From contig DATAVK010000018.1 of NCBI GenBank assembly GCA_036267755.1, positions 1 to 27,455 on the forward strand: a stretch of DNA of 27,455 nt, read 5' to 3'. The DNA is from DATAVK01 sp036267755. GTDB taxonomy: Bacteria; Actinomycetota; Actinomycetes; JAFAQI01. The notes under the pieces are model-generated. The model was not told the DNA's origin. It searched no databases and saw only the letters and a list, made by a program, of their open reading frames with translations. This document shows positions 6,706 to 15,082 of this stretch, in pieces (position 1 is the first letter of the stretch; each line of letters begins with the position of its first letter). The position numbers and the translations under genes were made by a program.

Positions 6706-7590
6706 TCAGGGGGTGAAGACCACGAGCGAGCGCGGGACGCCGTCGCGACGGGCCATCAGGGCCACCAGCTCGCCCGCCGGACCGAAGGCGCCGACCGGTC
6801 CCTCCGACGGCAGCTCGATGTCCACCGGCTGGCCGAACCCGATCCGCCGTACGTCGTCCGCGCCGATCTCGAGCCGCGGGAACGTCGACGCCACCGCCAC
6901 GTCCAGCGGAACCATTCGGAGGTGCTCCGCCAGCGCGTCCAGAGTGGCGGCGACGTCGAGGGAAAACGACCCCACGCGGGTACGGCGGAGCGCCGTCAGG
7001 TGGCCGCCGACGCCCAGCGCCGAACCCAGGTCTCGGGCCAGCGCACGCACGTAGGTGCCGGACGAGCAGGTCACCGCGACGTCCAGGTCATCGCCGCGAC
7101 GGGCCAGCAGCTCGAACCGCTCGACCCTGACCGGCCGCGCGGCGAGCTCGACCTGCTCCCCTGCCCGGACCCGGGCATAGGAGCGCACGCCATCCACCTT
7201 GATCGCGGAGACCGCGGCCGGGATCTGCTCGATGTCGCCGGTCAGGTCGGCCATCGCCACCACCACCTGGTCATCGGTCACGGCTGACGTGTCCGATCGG
7301 GTGAGGGGCTCACCCTCGACGTCGTCGGTCGTGGTCGTCAGACCGAGCCGGATCGTGGCGAGGTAGTCCTTGTCCCGCCCGGCGACGTAGCCCAGCAGCT
7401 TCGTGGCCTTCTCCACTCCCACCACGAGTACGCCGGTGGCCATCGGGTCGAGCGTCCCAGCGTGACCCACTCGTCGGGTGCCGGCCAGCCGTCGGATCCG
7501 GGCCACGACATCGTGCGACGTCCAGCCGGCGGGCTTGTCCACGACGACGAGCCCGGCCGCGACGCCCGTCCCCGGCTGTCGCGGGGTCAC
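6706..7590 (-). CDS. truB: tRNA pseudouridine(55) synthase TruB
   Basis: Makes pseudouridine 55 in the T-loop of tRNAs. 294 aa, normal length. The catalytic motif is GHAGTLDPMATG with Asp48 as the nucleophile; KPAGWTSHDVV near the N-terminus and the SGTYVRALARDLG segment are also typical. The C-terminal part matches the actinobacterial TruB C-terminal domain. The GTG start overlaps the nrnA-like stop codon by 4 nt (GTGA), so translation is coupled. The stop codon directly adjoins the 31-bp repeat array. In related genomes ribF usually follows; here the PadR operon intervenes. Confidence 0.97.
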   Translation of the reverse strand: MTPRQPGTGVAAGLVVVDKPAGWTSHDVVARIRRLAGTRRVGHAGTLDPMATGVLVVGVEKATKLLGYVAGRDKDYLATIRLGLTTTTDDVEGEPLTRSDTSAVTDDQVVVAMADLTGDIEQIPAAVSAIKVDGVRSYARVRAGEQVELAARPVRVERFELLARRGDDLDVAVTCSSGTYVRALARDLGSALGVGGHLTALRRTRVGSFSLDVAATLDALAEHLRMVPLDVAVASTFPRLEIGADDVRRIGFGQPVDIELPSEGPVGAFGPAGELVALMARRDGVPRSLVVFTP

Positions 7591-8603
7591 GACGCGGCGC
7601 GCTCGAGCAGCTCGAGCCGCTCGCGCAGCGCCGCGATGGTCGCCTCCGCGTCGAGATGCGAGGTAAAGCCGGCCGCGAGCCGGTGGCCGCCGCCGCCGAG
7701 CGCGCCGCAGGCCGCACCGACGTCCGACCCACCGCGGGACCGGGTCGACGCCCGGTAGGAGCCGTCGCGGTCCTGCTTGAGGACCACCGCGACATCTGCC
7801 TCGGCGGTCTGGCGCAGCGAGTCCATCACCGGGTCGACGTCCTCGATCTCGAGCCCGGAAGCAGCCAGGTCGTCCTGTGTCACGGCGGTCCAGACCAGGC
7901 CGCGGCCGCCCAGGGCGTCGGCATCGAGCCGGGCTCGGCCCAGGACCGCCGCCAGCAGCTCGACGTACCGGAACGGCTGGGTGCCCCAGATCCGCCGGTG
8001 CACCTCGTCGGGTCGCACGCCCGCCTCGAGCAGCCGGCCCGCCAGCGCGTGGACCGACGGGGTGGTCACCGAGTGGGCGAATCCGCCGGTGTCAGTGACC
8101 AGCCCGGTGTAGAGGCAGGTGGCGATGTCGACGTCGAGCCGGGCGCCAAGCCGTTCGATCAGCTCCGCCGCGATCACTGCGGTTGCGGCCGCCGTCGGAT
8201 CGACCAACGCCTGCCCCCGGATCGGTCCGGCGTTGTTGGCGTGATGGTCGATCACGATGATGTCGCCGGCGGTGTCCGCCAGGCCACGCAGGACACCGAG
8301 CCGGTCGACGCTGCCGGTGTCGAGCACGATCAGCAGCGGCGGCGCCGGATCGACGTCCGCCGGCGCGACCGCCGCATCGATCCCCGGCAGCCAGGAGTAC
8401 GCCGACGGGACCCGGAACGGGTCGTCTCCCCAGGTGCACGTGACGTCGACACCGCGCGAGCGCAACGCGGCGCCCACCGCCAGCATCGAGCCGAGCGCGT
8501 CGCCATCCGGTGCGACGTGACAGATCAGTGTGGCGGCAGTAGCCGCGTCGAGGCTGCGCAACGCCCTAGCCCAGGTCGGCTCGTCGATCGCGAGAGCGCT
8601 CAC
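7587..8603 (-). CDS. DHH/DHHA1 phosphoesterase, NrnA-like (nanoRNase / pAp phosphatase)
   Basis: Cytoplasmic DHH-family phosphoesterase of 338 aa. The family is known to degrade short oligoribonucleotides and pAp, and in mycobacteria (Rv2837c) also cyclic dinucleotides or pApA; which activity dominates here cannot be read from sequence. The N-terminal DHH domain shows HVAPDGDALGS (H29, D33, D35), a LIVLDTGS strand and VIDHHANN near residue 118. The C-terminal DHHA1 domain ends with GALGGGGHRLAAGF near residue 300. The GTG start overlaps the rbfA stop by 4 nt. Its place between rbfA and truB matches the conserved operon; the dinF gene found there in mycobacteria is absent. Confidence 0.93.
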   Translation of the reverse strand: MSALAIDEPTWARALRSLDAATAATLICHVAPDGDALGSMLAVGAALRSRGVDVTCTWGDDPFRVPSAYSWLPGIDAAVAPADVDPAPPLLIVLDTGSVDRLGVLRGLADTAGDIIVIDHHANNAGPIRGQALVDPTAAATAVIAAELIERLGARLDVDIATCLYTGLVTDTGGFAHSVTTPSVHALAGRLLEAGVRPDEVHRRIWGTQPFRYVELLAAVLGRARLDADALGGRGLVWTAVTQDDLAASGLEIEDVDPVMDSLRQTAEADVAVVLKQDRDGSYRASTRSRGGSDVGAACGALGGGGHRLAAGFTSHLDAEATIAALRERLELLERAAS

Positions 8604-9028
8604 TCGTCCTCGTGCCGGTAGGGGTCGATCTCGCCGGCTGGTCGGGCGTGCTCCGCGATGGCCTGGACGCGTTCGTCCTCGGCGCGGGCCAGCGCGAGCA
8701 GGTCCTCGATCTGCTGGGCGGTCTCGGGCACGGCGTCGAGGATGAACTCGATGCTCGGCGTGTGCTTGAGGCCGGTGGCGCGGCCGACGGCGGTCCGGAT
8801 CACGCCCTTCGCGCTTTCCAGTGCCGCCGCGCTGCCGGATACCGCCGTCTCATCGCCGTACGCCGTCCAGAAGACCTTGGCTTCGCGGAGGTCGGGCGTC
8901 AGCCGGGCGTCGGTGATGGTCACCAGTCCGAGCCGCGGGTCCTTGACCTTGCCCTCGACGACGCTCGCCACGACCTCGCGCACGCGCACGCTCATCCGCC
9001 GGGTGCGTCCCTCGTCGGCCACGGTCAT
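8600..9028 (-). CDS. rbfA: Ribosome-binding factor A
   Basis: 30S maturation factor that binds near the 5' helix of 16S rRNA and helps in cold adaptation. 142 aa with a single KH-like fold: RVREVVASVVEGKVKDPRLGLVTITDARLTPDLREAKVFW is the typical core. The ATG at 9028 is supported by AAGGAG 3-4 nt upstream, although an internal ATG at codon 12 also exists. The C-terminal tail is acidic. It overlaps nrnA by 4 nt and follows ylxP after 31 nt, the usual neighbourhood. Confidence 0.96.
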   Translation of the reverse strand: MTVADEGRTRRMSVRVREVVASVVEGKVKDPRLGLVTITDARLTPDLREAKVFWTAYGDETAVSGSAAALESAKGVIRTAVGRATGLKHTPSIEFILDAVPETAQQIEDLLALARAEDERVQAIAEHARPAGEIDPYRHEDE

Positions 9029-9059
9029 GTCTCCTTCGGTGTCGGTTGCGTCATCGGTG

Positions 9060-9356
9060 TCAGTCGTCGGGTCCGAGCAGTCGTCGGCGGGTGCTCACCG
9101 GCTCCAGCTCCGGGCGTCCCGCCACCATCCGCTCGCAGGCGTCGAGCACCTCGTGGCAGTGCCTGGCGTCCGGAGCCACCACGGCGACACCCACCAGCGC
9201 CCGCCGGTGCAGCTCGAGATGACCCGCCTCAGCCGCGGCCACGGAGTGCTGCCGACGCAGGTCGGCGACCAACGGCCGCACCAGTGAGCGCTTCTCCTTG
9301 AGCGAGTGCACGTCCCCGAGCAGTACGTCGAACTCGAGGGTACCGACCCAGCCCAT
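9060..9356 (-). CDS. DUF503 family protein YlxP
   Basis: 98-aa member of the DUF503 (YlxP) family, usually found between infB and rbfA and thought, without firm biochemical proof, to take part in ribosome assembly. Recognised from LEFDVLLGDVHSLKEKRSLVRPLVADLRRQHSVAAAE and the following beta-alpha-beta pattern (VGVAVVAPDARHCHEVLDACER). The ATG start is only 19 bp from the GTG of the divergently transcribed methyltransferase. That separates ylxP from infB, so it needs its own promoter, which must lie within the methyltransferase coding region or that short gap. Confidence 0.9.
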   Translation of the reverse strand: MGWVGTLEFDVLLGDVHSLKEKRSLVRPLVADLRRQHSVAAAEAGHLELHRRALVGVAVVAPDARHCHEVLDACERMVAGRPELEPVSTRRRLLGPDD

Positions 9357-9361
9357 CCCGC

Positions 9362-9367
9362 TAGCCT
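9362..9367 (+). promoter_or_regulatory. Putative -10 box for leaderless TRM11-like gene
   Basis: TAGCCT, 8 nt before the GTG at 9376. It lies in a 19-bp gap between divergent start codons, so there is no room for a conventional 5' UTR with a separate promoter. Pattern match only. Confidence 0.3.
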
Positions 9368-9375
9368 CGCACGTC

Positions 9376-10419
9376 GTGGCCCGCTATGCGTTGCTCCTGC
9401 GGCCTGCCGCGAACCGGGTGTACGCGGCCGCGGCCACGCCGCTGGTCGCCGCGGAGCTGCGGGCGTTCCTCGACGCCGACCCCGGGGTCGAGACGAACGA
9501 CGCCGAAGTCGACAGCCGAGAGATCGCAGGGACGACGTACCTCACCGTCGAGGGGCCCGAGCTGTCGGCCGCCTCGATCGCCCGCCTGTCGAACCTCTCC
9601 GCCGCCTACGCGCTGTTCGAAGTGACCGACGACGAGCTGCTGCGGCCGGTCCCGCTGACGCCGTTGGATCGGTACGACGACGACCTGCTCACGATCCTCA
9701 AGTACTCCGGCAAGACCAACGAGCAGTTCACGAAACTGCTGCTGAACGTCACGGCCGTCGCGAGCAGTCTCACCCGGGACGGCCTGGACCGGCCGCTGCG
9801 GGTCCTCGACCCGATGTGCGGGCGAGGGACGACCCTCAACCAGGCGCTGATGTACGGCTGGCACGCCTCGGGTGTCGATCTGGACCGCGCCGACGTGGAC
9901 GCCTACGCCACGTTCCTGCGCACCTGGCTGGAACGCAAGCGGCTCAAGCATCGGCTCAACGTCGCCCAGCTGCGGGTGAACCGGAAGGTGGTCGGCCGCC
10001 GGCTCGACGCCGAGACCGCCGCGACCCGCGAGCTGTGGGATGCCGGCGCGACGCAGCAGGTGACGGTGCTGACGGCGGACACGACGACCGTCGCCGAGCA
10101 CTTCCGGCGCGAGTCGTTCGACCTCGTGGTGGCGGACCTGCCGTACGGCGTGCAGCACGGCAGCCGCAACGCCGACAAGGGCCTCGCCCGCAACCCGATG
10201 GAGCTGCTGGACGCAGCGCTGCCAGGCTGGTGCGAGGTGCTCCGGCCGGGCGGCGCGATGGGCTTGTCGTGGAACACCAAGGTGGCCAGCCGGCACCCCG
10301 TGCTGGCGCGGTTGCGCCAGCACGGTCTCGAGGTCCTCGACGACCCGCCGTACGACGGCTTTGCCCACCGGGTCGACCAGGCGATCGTGCGTGACCTGGT
10401 CGTCGCCCGGCGGACCTAG
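9376..10419 (+). CDS. TRM11-like SAM-dependent RNA methyltransferase (UPF0020)
   Basis: 347 aa. Rossmann-fold methyltransferase with motif I LDPMCGRGTTL (about 145-155) and motif IV ADLPYGVQHG (D254). The DLPYG form is that of guanosine-N2 methyltransferases such as the tRNA m2G10 enzymes Trm11/Trm14, so a tRNA or rRNA N2-guanine target is a reasonable inference. The first ~120 residues are not an obvious THUMP domain but could be a divergent RNA-binding region. The start is the GTG at 9376; a longer reading to 9298 would overlap ylxP and add a non-conserved leader. Its stop is 3 nt from the convergent infB stop. It splits the usual infB-ylxP gene order. Confidence 0.85.
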   Translation: MARYALLLRPAANRVYAAAATPLVAAELRAFLDADPGVETNDAEVDSREIAGTTYLTVEGPELSAASIARLSNLSAAYALFEVTDDELLRPVPLTPLDRYDDDLLTILKYSGKTNEQFTKLLLNVTAVASSLTRDGLDRPLRVLDPMCGRGTTLNQALMYGWHASGVDLDRADVDAYATFLRTWLERKRLKHRLNVAQLRVNRKVVGRRLDAETAATRELWDAGATQQVTVLTADTTTVAEHFRRESFDLVVADLPYGVQHGSRNADKGLARNPMELLDAALPGWCEVLRPGGAMGLSWNTKVASRHPVLARLRQHGLEVLDDPPYDGFAHRVDQAIVRDLVVARRT

Positions 10420-10422
10420 CGG

Positions 10423-13188
10423 CTAGGCGCGAGGCTTCTCGCGCATCTCGAACGTCTCGATGATGTCGTCGACGTTGATGTCGTTGTAGTTGCCGAGGTT
10501 GATACCGCACTCGAAGCCCTCACGGACCTCGGTCGCGTCATCCTTGAACCGGCGGAGCCCCACGATGGTGAGGTTGTCCGCCACTACAGCGCCGTCGCGA
10601 ACCAGCCGCGCCTTGGAGTTCCGGACGATGGTCCCGTCCCGAACGATGCAACCGGCGATGTTGCCGGCCTTGCTCGACCGGAAGATCTCGCGGACCTCGG
10701 CGTTGCCGAGCTGGATCTCCTCGAACTCCGGCTTGAGCATGCCCTTGAGCGCGTTCTCCACGTCCTCGATCGCCGCGTAGATGACCGAGTAGTACCGGAC
10801 ATCGACCTTCTCGCGGTCGGCCAGCTCGCGCGCCTTGCCCTCGGGCCGGACGTTGAAGCCGATGACGACCGCGTTCGAGGCGCTCGCGAGGTTGATGTCG
10901 TTCTCCGTGACCGCACCGACCCCTCGGCCGATGACGCGGATCCCGACCTCGTTCTCGGCGCCGACGTCGATCTTGACCAGCGCGTCCTCGAGTGCCTCGA
11001 CCGAGCCCGAACCGTCGCCCTTGAGGATCAGGTTGAGCTCGTTCACCTCACCCTGCTGAATCCGCTCGAGAACGTCCTCGAGCGTCATCCGGCCGCGGCT
11101 CTTCGCCAGCTCGGCGAACCGCTCGCGGGCCTGCCGCTGCTCGGCGATCTGCCGGGCCACCCGGTCCTCGGGGACGACGAGGAAGTTGTCGCCGGCACCC
11201 GGGACGCTCGTGAATCCGAGCACCTGGACCGGCCGTGACGGCGAGGCCTCGGTGAGCGGCTGACCATTCTCGTCGAGCATCGCCCGGACCCGCCCGAAGG
11301 CGTCGCCGGCGACGATCGAGTCGCCGACGTGCAGGGTGCCGCGCTGGACCAGCACGGTGGCCACCGGCCCGCGACCACGGTCGAGGTGCGCCTCGATGGC
11401 GACACCCTCCGCGGTGCGCTTCGGGTTGGCCCGCAGGTCCAGTGCCGCGTCTGCGGTCAGCACGATGCCCTCGAGCAGCGTGTCGAGCCCGTCGCCGTTG
11501 CGCGCGGAGACGTCGATGAACAGCGTGTCACCGCCGTACTCCTCTGCGACCAAGCCGTACTCGGTCAGCTGACCGCGCACCTTGGCCGGGTCGGCGCCTT
11601 CCTTGTCGATCTTGTTGACGGCGACCACGATCGGGACGTCGGCTGCCTGAGCGTGGTTGAGCGCCTCGATCGTCTGCGGCATCACGCCGTCATCGGCGGC
11701 CACGACGAGCACCGCGATGTCCGTCACCTGGGCACCTCGGGCACGCATGGCGGTGAAGGCCTCGTGACCGGGTGTGTCGATGAAGGTGAGCAGCCGGTCC
11801 TGATCGTTCACCTTCGCGCGGACCTGGTAGGCACCGATGTGCTGGGTGATGCCACCGGCCTCGCGCGCCATGACGTCGGTCGAGCGGATCGCGTCGAGCA
11901 GCTTCGTCTTTCCGTGGTCGACGTGACCCATGACCGTGACGACCGGTGCCCGTGACACCAGGTCGGCCTCGTCCTCGTCCGCGTCGAACTCGATGTCGAA
12001 GCGGGCCAGGATCTCGGCGTCCTCTTCCTCGGGCGTGACGATTCGGACGTTCCAGCCCAGCTCGGTGCCGAGCAGCTGAAGCGTCTCTTCCGGCGCCGAC
12101 TGGGTCGCGGTCACCATCTCGCCGAGCTGGGTGAAGACGACCTGGACCAGCGAGCCGGGGTTGGCGCCGATCTTGTCGGCGAAGTCCGCGAGGCTGGCGC
12201 CACGCGGCAACCGGATCTGCTCACCGTTGCCGTGCGGAACCTGCACGCCGCCGATCGACGGCGCCTGCATGTTGTCGAACTCCTGGCGCCGCTGCTTCTT
12301 GGACTTCCGGCCGCGTACCGCACGACCACCGGGGCCACGACCGAACGCGCCCTGGGTCGGGGCGCCGCGACCGCGACCACCGGGACCACCGGGACGGCCA
12401 CCGAAGCCACCGGGGCGTCCGGGAGCTCCGCCGGGACCGCCACCGCCACCGGGACGACCGGCGAAACCGCCGCCGCCACCGGGTGCACCGCCGGGGCCGC
12501 TGGGACGGCCGCCGAAGCTGCCACCACCGGGACGACCGCCGGGTGCCGGTCGACCGGCACCGGGACCACCGGGACCGCCGGGGCGTCCGGCACCGGGACC
12601 ACCGGGACGCGCCGCTGGCCGCGGCGGCATCGAGCCGGGAGTCGCCCCCGCCGGACGCGGCGGGATCGCGCCCGGGCCGGGCCGAGTGGGGCCACCGGCC
12701 GGACGGTCACGCGGGGTGAACGGGTTGTTGCCCGCGGGTCGCGGGCTGAACGGGTTGTTCCCAGCCGGCCGGGGGGTGCCGGGGCGGGGAGCCGACGGCG
12801 CCTGGGGCGTGGCGGGCGGGGCGGCGAACGCGGCCGGGGCGGCGAAGACGTCCGGCACCTCCGGCGGGCCGGCGGGGGTGCTCGGGGTCGCTGCAGCGGC
12901 TGGCTCAGGGGTGTCCGGGGTAGCGGTCACCAGTGGTTGTGCCGCGGCCGGAGCCTCAGGCTCCGCAGCCGGCGCCGGCTTGGCCGCCGTCTTCTTCGCG
13001 GTGGTCTTCTTGGGGGCGTCGTCGCTCACGACCGACGGGAACGCGGCGTGGACCTTGGCCACGACTGGCGCCTCGACCGTCGACGACGGCGTCTTGACGT
13101 ACTCCCCGTTGCTGTTGAGCCATTCGATGAGCTGCTTGGACGGCAGTCCGATCTCTTTGGCTAGTGCGGATACTCGGGCCTTGGCCAC
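10423..13188 (-). CDS. infB: Translation initiation factor IF-2
   Basis: GTPase that brings fMet-tRNA to the 30S subunit and promotes subunit joining. 921 aa. The IF2_N domain (VSALAKEIGLPSKQLIEWLN) is at the start. A Lys/Ala/Pro-rich linker follows, then a long Gly-Pro-Arg-rich stretch (about residues 183-290). The basic RGRKSKKQRRQEFD segment and second N domain come before the G domain, which has GHVDHGKT near residue 420, DTPGHEAF and NKID. C-terminal beta-barrel and IF2 domains complete it. The GTG at 13188 is preferred over an upstream in-frame TTG because AAGGAG lies 5 nt before it. It is 60 nt downstream of ylxR. Confidence 0.98.
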   Translation of the reverse strand: MAKARVSALAKEIGLPSKQLIEWLNSNGEYVKTPSSTVEAPVVAKVHAAFPSVVSDDAPKKTTAKKTAAKPAPAAEPEAPAAAQPLVTATPDTPEPAAAATPSTPAGPPEVPDVFAAPAAFAAPPATPQAPSAPRPGTPRPAGNNPFSPRPAGNNPFTPRDRPAGGPTRPGPGAIPPRPAGATPGSMPPRPAARPGGPGAGRPGGPGGPGAGRPAPGGRPGGGSFGGRPSGPGGAPGGGGGFAGRPGGGGGPGGAPGRPGGFGGRPGGPGGRGRGAPTQGAFGRGPGGRAVRGRKSKKQRRQEFDNMQAPSIGGVQVPHGNGEQIRLPRGASLADFADKIGANPGSLVQVVFTQLGEMVTATQSAPEETLQLLGTELGWNVRIVTPEEEDAEILARFDIEFDADEDEADLVSRAPVVTVMGHVDHGKTKLLDAIRSTDVMAREAGGITQHIGAYQVRAKVNDQDRLLTFIDTPGHEAFTAMRARGAQVTDIAVLVVAADDGVMPQTIEALNHAQAADVPIVVAVNKIDKEGADPAKVRGQLTEYGLVAEEYGGDTLFIDVSARNGDGLDTLLEGIVLTADAALDLRANPKRTAEGVAIEAHLDRGRGPVATVLVQRGTLHVGDSIVAGDAFGRVRAMLDENGQPLTEASPSRPVQVLGFTSVPGAGDNFLVVPEDRVARQIAEQRQARERFAELAKSRGRMTLEDVLERIQQGEVNELNLILKGDGSGSVEALEDALVKIDVGAENEVGIRVIGRGVGAVTENDINLASASNAVVIGFNVRPEGKARELADREKVDVRYYSVIYAAIEDVENALKGMLKPEFEEIQLGNAEVREIFRSSKAGNIAGCIVRDGTIVRNSKARLVRDGAVVADNLTIVGLRRFKDDATEVREGFECGINLGNYNDINVDDIIETFEMREKPRA

Positions 13189-13248
13189 TCGTTCTCCTTC
13201 AGGTGGCCCGCGGCGGTTCCGCAAGCCGTTGTCAGTGCACGGCGGTGC

Positions 13249-13566
13249 TCATCGGTGCTGGCTCATCGAGCGCTCATCGTCTGGTTCCGCTCTGTTGGTC
13301 GGGCTGGCAAGTTGACCGACGTACGCCTGCAGAGCGCTCGGATCCGGCACTCCGTCGAGCCGCAAGGCCTTCCGGAACGCCCGCCGACGCTCCGCCAGCG
13401 CGAGGCAGACCGGGTCGGGGTGCAGGTGAGCGCCTCGTCCCGGCGACGTACCTCGCGGGTCGGGGAGCAGGACTCCATCGACCGCGACGACGCGCAACAG
13501 GTGCGACTTAGCGACGCGGACCCGGCACCCGACACAGGTTCGGACCGGCTCGACGCGCTTCGTCAC
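13249..13566 (-). CDS. ylxR: YlxR family RNA-binding / nucleoid-associated protein (DUF448)
   Basis: 105 aa. Conserved between nusA and infB in most bacteria. The signature is PVRTCVGCRVR near the N-terminus, followed by the LPDPRGTSPGRGAHLHPDPVCL block and the RRRAFRKALRL helix. Structure of the family suggests nucleic-acid binding; in Bacillus it has been described as a nucleoid-associated regulator and in other bacteria linked to RNase P, so the exact role is open. The GTG start is 8 nt after the nusA stop. The C-terminal ~25 residues are polar and not conserved. Confidence 0.92.
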   Translation of the reverse strand: MTKRVEPVRTCVGCRVRVAKSHLLRVVAVDGVLLPDPRGTSPGRGAHLHPDPVCLALAERRRAFRKALRLDGVPDPSALQAYVGQLASPTNRAEPDDERSMSQHR

Positions 13567-13574
13567 GCGCCAGT

Positions 13575-14582
13575 CTATCCCTGACCGGCCGTCCGGGCGG
13601 GAGTCGTGGCCTCGTCGTCGGGCCTGATGTCGATGCGCCAGCCGGTCAGCCGGTTGGCCAGCCGGGCGTTCTGGCCCTCCTTGCCGATGGCCAGTGAGAG
13701 CTGATAATCGGGGACCACGACCCGTGCCGACCGGCTGGCCGCGTCGACGACGCTGACGCTGCGGACCGTGGCCGGGGACAGCGCGTTCCCGACGAAAGTC
13801 GCCGGGTCGGCGTCCCAGTCGATGATGTCGATCTTCTCGCCGTGCAGCTCGGTCACGACCGCCCGGACCCGTGAGCCCATCGGGCCGATGCAGGCACCTC
13901 GCGCCCGGACCGCGGGGTCGTTGGACCGTACGGCGACCTTGCTCCGATGGCCGGCCTCCCGGGCGACCGCGGCGATCTCGACGGTGCCGTCGGCAATCTC
14001 GGGCACCTCCATCGCGAACAGCCGCCTCACCAGATTGGGATGCGAGCGGGAGAGCGTGACCTGAGCCCCGCGGGCACCCTTGTGCACGGAGATGACCAGG
14101 CAGCGCAGCCGGTCGCCGTGCACGTAGCGCTCACCGGGGACCTGCTCCGAGTGCGGCAGCACGCCCTCGACGTCCCCGAGATCGACGAAGACCGGGCCCT
14201 CGGCGCGCATCCCGGAGTGATGCTGGACCACTCCGCTGATGAGGTCGCCCTCGCGCCCGGCGTACTCGCCGTAGGTGGTCTCCTGAGCGACGTCGCGCAA
14301 CCGCGACATGATCACCTGCTTGGCCGTCATCGCCGCGATCCGGCCGAAGTCCGACGGGGTGTCGTCGGTCTCCCGGACGACCTCGCCGTTCTCGTCGACC
14401 TCCTGCGCCCAGACCGTGCACTCGCCGGTCTTGCGGTCGAGCACGACGCGGGCCCGCGCCTGAGATCCCTCGGTGCGCTGGTACGCCGCGAGCAGCGCCG
14501 ACTCGATCGCCTCGACCACGGTGTCGAACGACACGTCCTTCTCGCGCACCAGGCCGCGGAGTGCCGCGACGTCGATGTTCAT
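13575..14582 (-). CDS. nusA: Transcription termination/antitermination factor NusA
   Basis: RNA polymerase-associated factor for pausing, termination and rRNA antitermination. 335 aa, the short actinobacterial form without C-terminal acidic repeats. The N-terminal polymerase-binding domain (about 1-105) is followed by an S1 domain (about 110-180; DLISGVVQHHSG, VFVDLGDVEGVLP), KH1 (about 200-270; RGACIGPMGSRVRAV) and KH2 (about 275-325; SLAIGKEGQNARLANRLTGW). The ATG overlaps the rimP stop by 4 nt (ATGA), so the two are translationally coupled. Confidence 0.97.
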   Translation of the reverse strand: MNIDVAALRGLVREKDVSFDTVVEAIESALLAAYQRTEGSQARARVVLDRKTGECTVWAQEVDENGEVVRETDDTPSDFGRIAAMTAKQVIMSRLRDVAQETTYGEYAGREGDLISGVVQHHSGMRAEGPVFVDLGDVEGVLPHSEQVPGERYVHGDRLRCLVISVHKGARGAQVTLSRSHPNLVRRLFAMEVPEIADGTVEIAAVAREAGHRSKVAVRSNDPAVRARGACIGPMGSRVRAVVTELHGEKIDIIDWDADPATFVGNALSPATVRSVSVVDAASRSARVVVPDYQLSLAIGKEGQNARLANRLTGWRIDIRPDDEATTPARTAGQG

Positions 14583-15040
14583 CGGGCATCCCCCTTGTCG
14601 GGGCGGCTGAACTCGACCTGCACGTGGCCCTCGCCGAGCTCGTCATAACCGACCTGCTGCGGGTCGCCGGCCACCTCGAGGGTGACGCCGGCCTCGTCGG
14701 CGGCCACGATCCGTCCGGTGCGCTCGCCGGCCCGGACCAGCCGTCCGACGTTGCGGCGCCAGTGCCGGGGAGCGGTCAGCGGCCGGTCGACGCCCGGCGA
14801 GGTGACTTCGAGAACGTACGGCGAGGCCCCGAACTCGTCGGTCCCGTCGAGCGCCTCGGACACGGCGCGCGCGACCTCCGCGACCGCGTCGAGGTCAACG
14901 CCGCCGTCCCGGTCGACCACGACGCGAAGCACGCTGCGCCGGCCCGCGGCGGTCACTGTGACGTCTTCAAGGTCGTAGCCGGCTGCCGTCACGACCGGTT
15001 CCAGCAGGGGGCGCACCCGAGAACTCGTCATGGCCGCCAT
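14579..15040 (-). CDS. rimP: Ribosome maturation factor RimP
   Basis: 30S assembly factor, 153 aa from the ATG at 15040. The typical N-terminal domain has VTAAGYDLEDVTV and LRVVVDRDGGVDLDAVAEVARAVS, then YVLEVTSPGVDRPL, followed by a small SH3-like C-terminal domain. Two ATGs (15040 and 15031) are possible. 15040 is preferred because a TACTCT box is placed 7 nt upstream, fitting a leaderless transcript, and neither has a Shine-Dalgarno. First gene of the rimP-nusA-ylxR-infB operon, divergent from the lipoprotein gene with 42 bp between the starts. Confidence 0.95.
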   Translation of the reverse strand: MAAMTSSRVRPLLEPVVTAAGYDLEDVTVTAAGRRSVLRVVVDRDGGVDLDAVAEVARAVSEALDGTDEFGASPYVLEVTSPGVDRPLTAPRHWRRNVGRLVRAGERTGRIVAADEAGVTLEVAGDPQQVGYDELGEGHVQVEFSRPDKGDAR

Positions 15041-15047
15041 GAGGCGC

Positions 15048-15053
15048 AGAGTA
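15048..15053 (-). promoter_or_regulatory. Putative -10 box of the rimP-nusA-infB operon
   Basis: TACTCT on the minus strand, 7 nt before the rimP ATG. No clear -35 element. It fits a leaderless transcript starting at the ATG. Confidence 0.45.
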
Positions 15054-15082
15054 GTCGGCGGCGGCATGTCAGACTCGGGACA

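Noticed and set aside
4723..7287. 854-codon plus-strand open frame spanning ribF, padR, DUF4097 and truB
   Set aside because: Crosses several real opposite-strand genes and their promoter region; composition of a shadow frame.
13189..13224. Twelve-codon N-terminal extension of infB from a TTG
   Set aside because: It would read through the AAGGAG ribosome site of the GTG at 13188 and precede the conserved IF2 N-terminus.
12131..13315. Pro/Gly-rich plus-strand frame opposite infB
   Set aside because: Mirror of the low-complexity IF2 segment; no independent start signal or domain.
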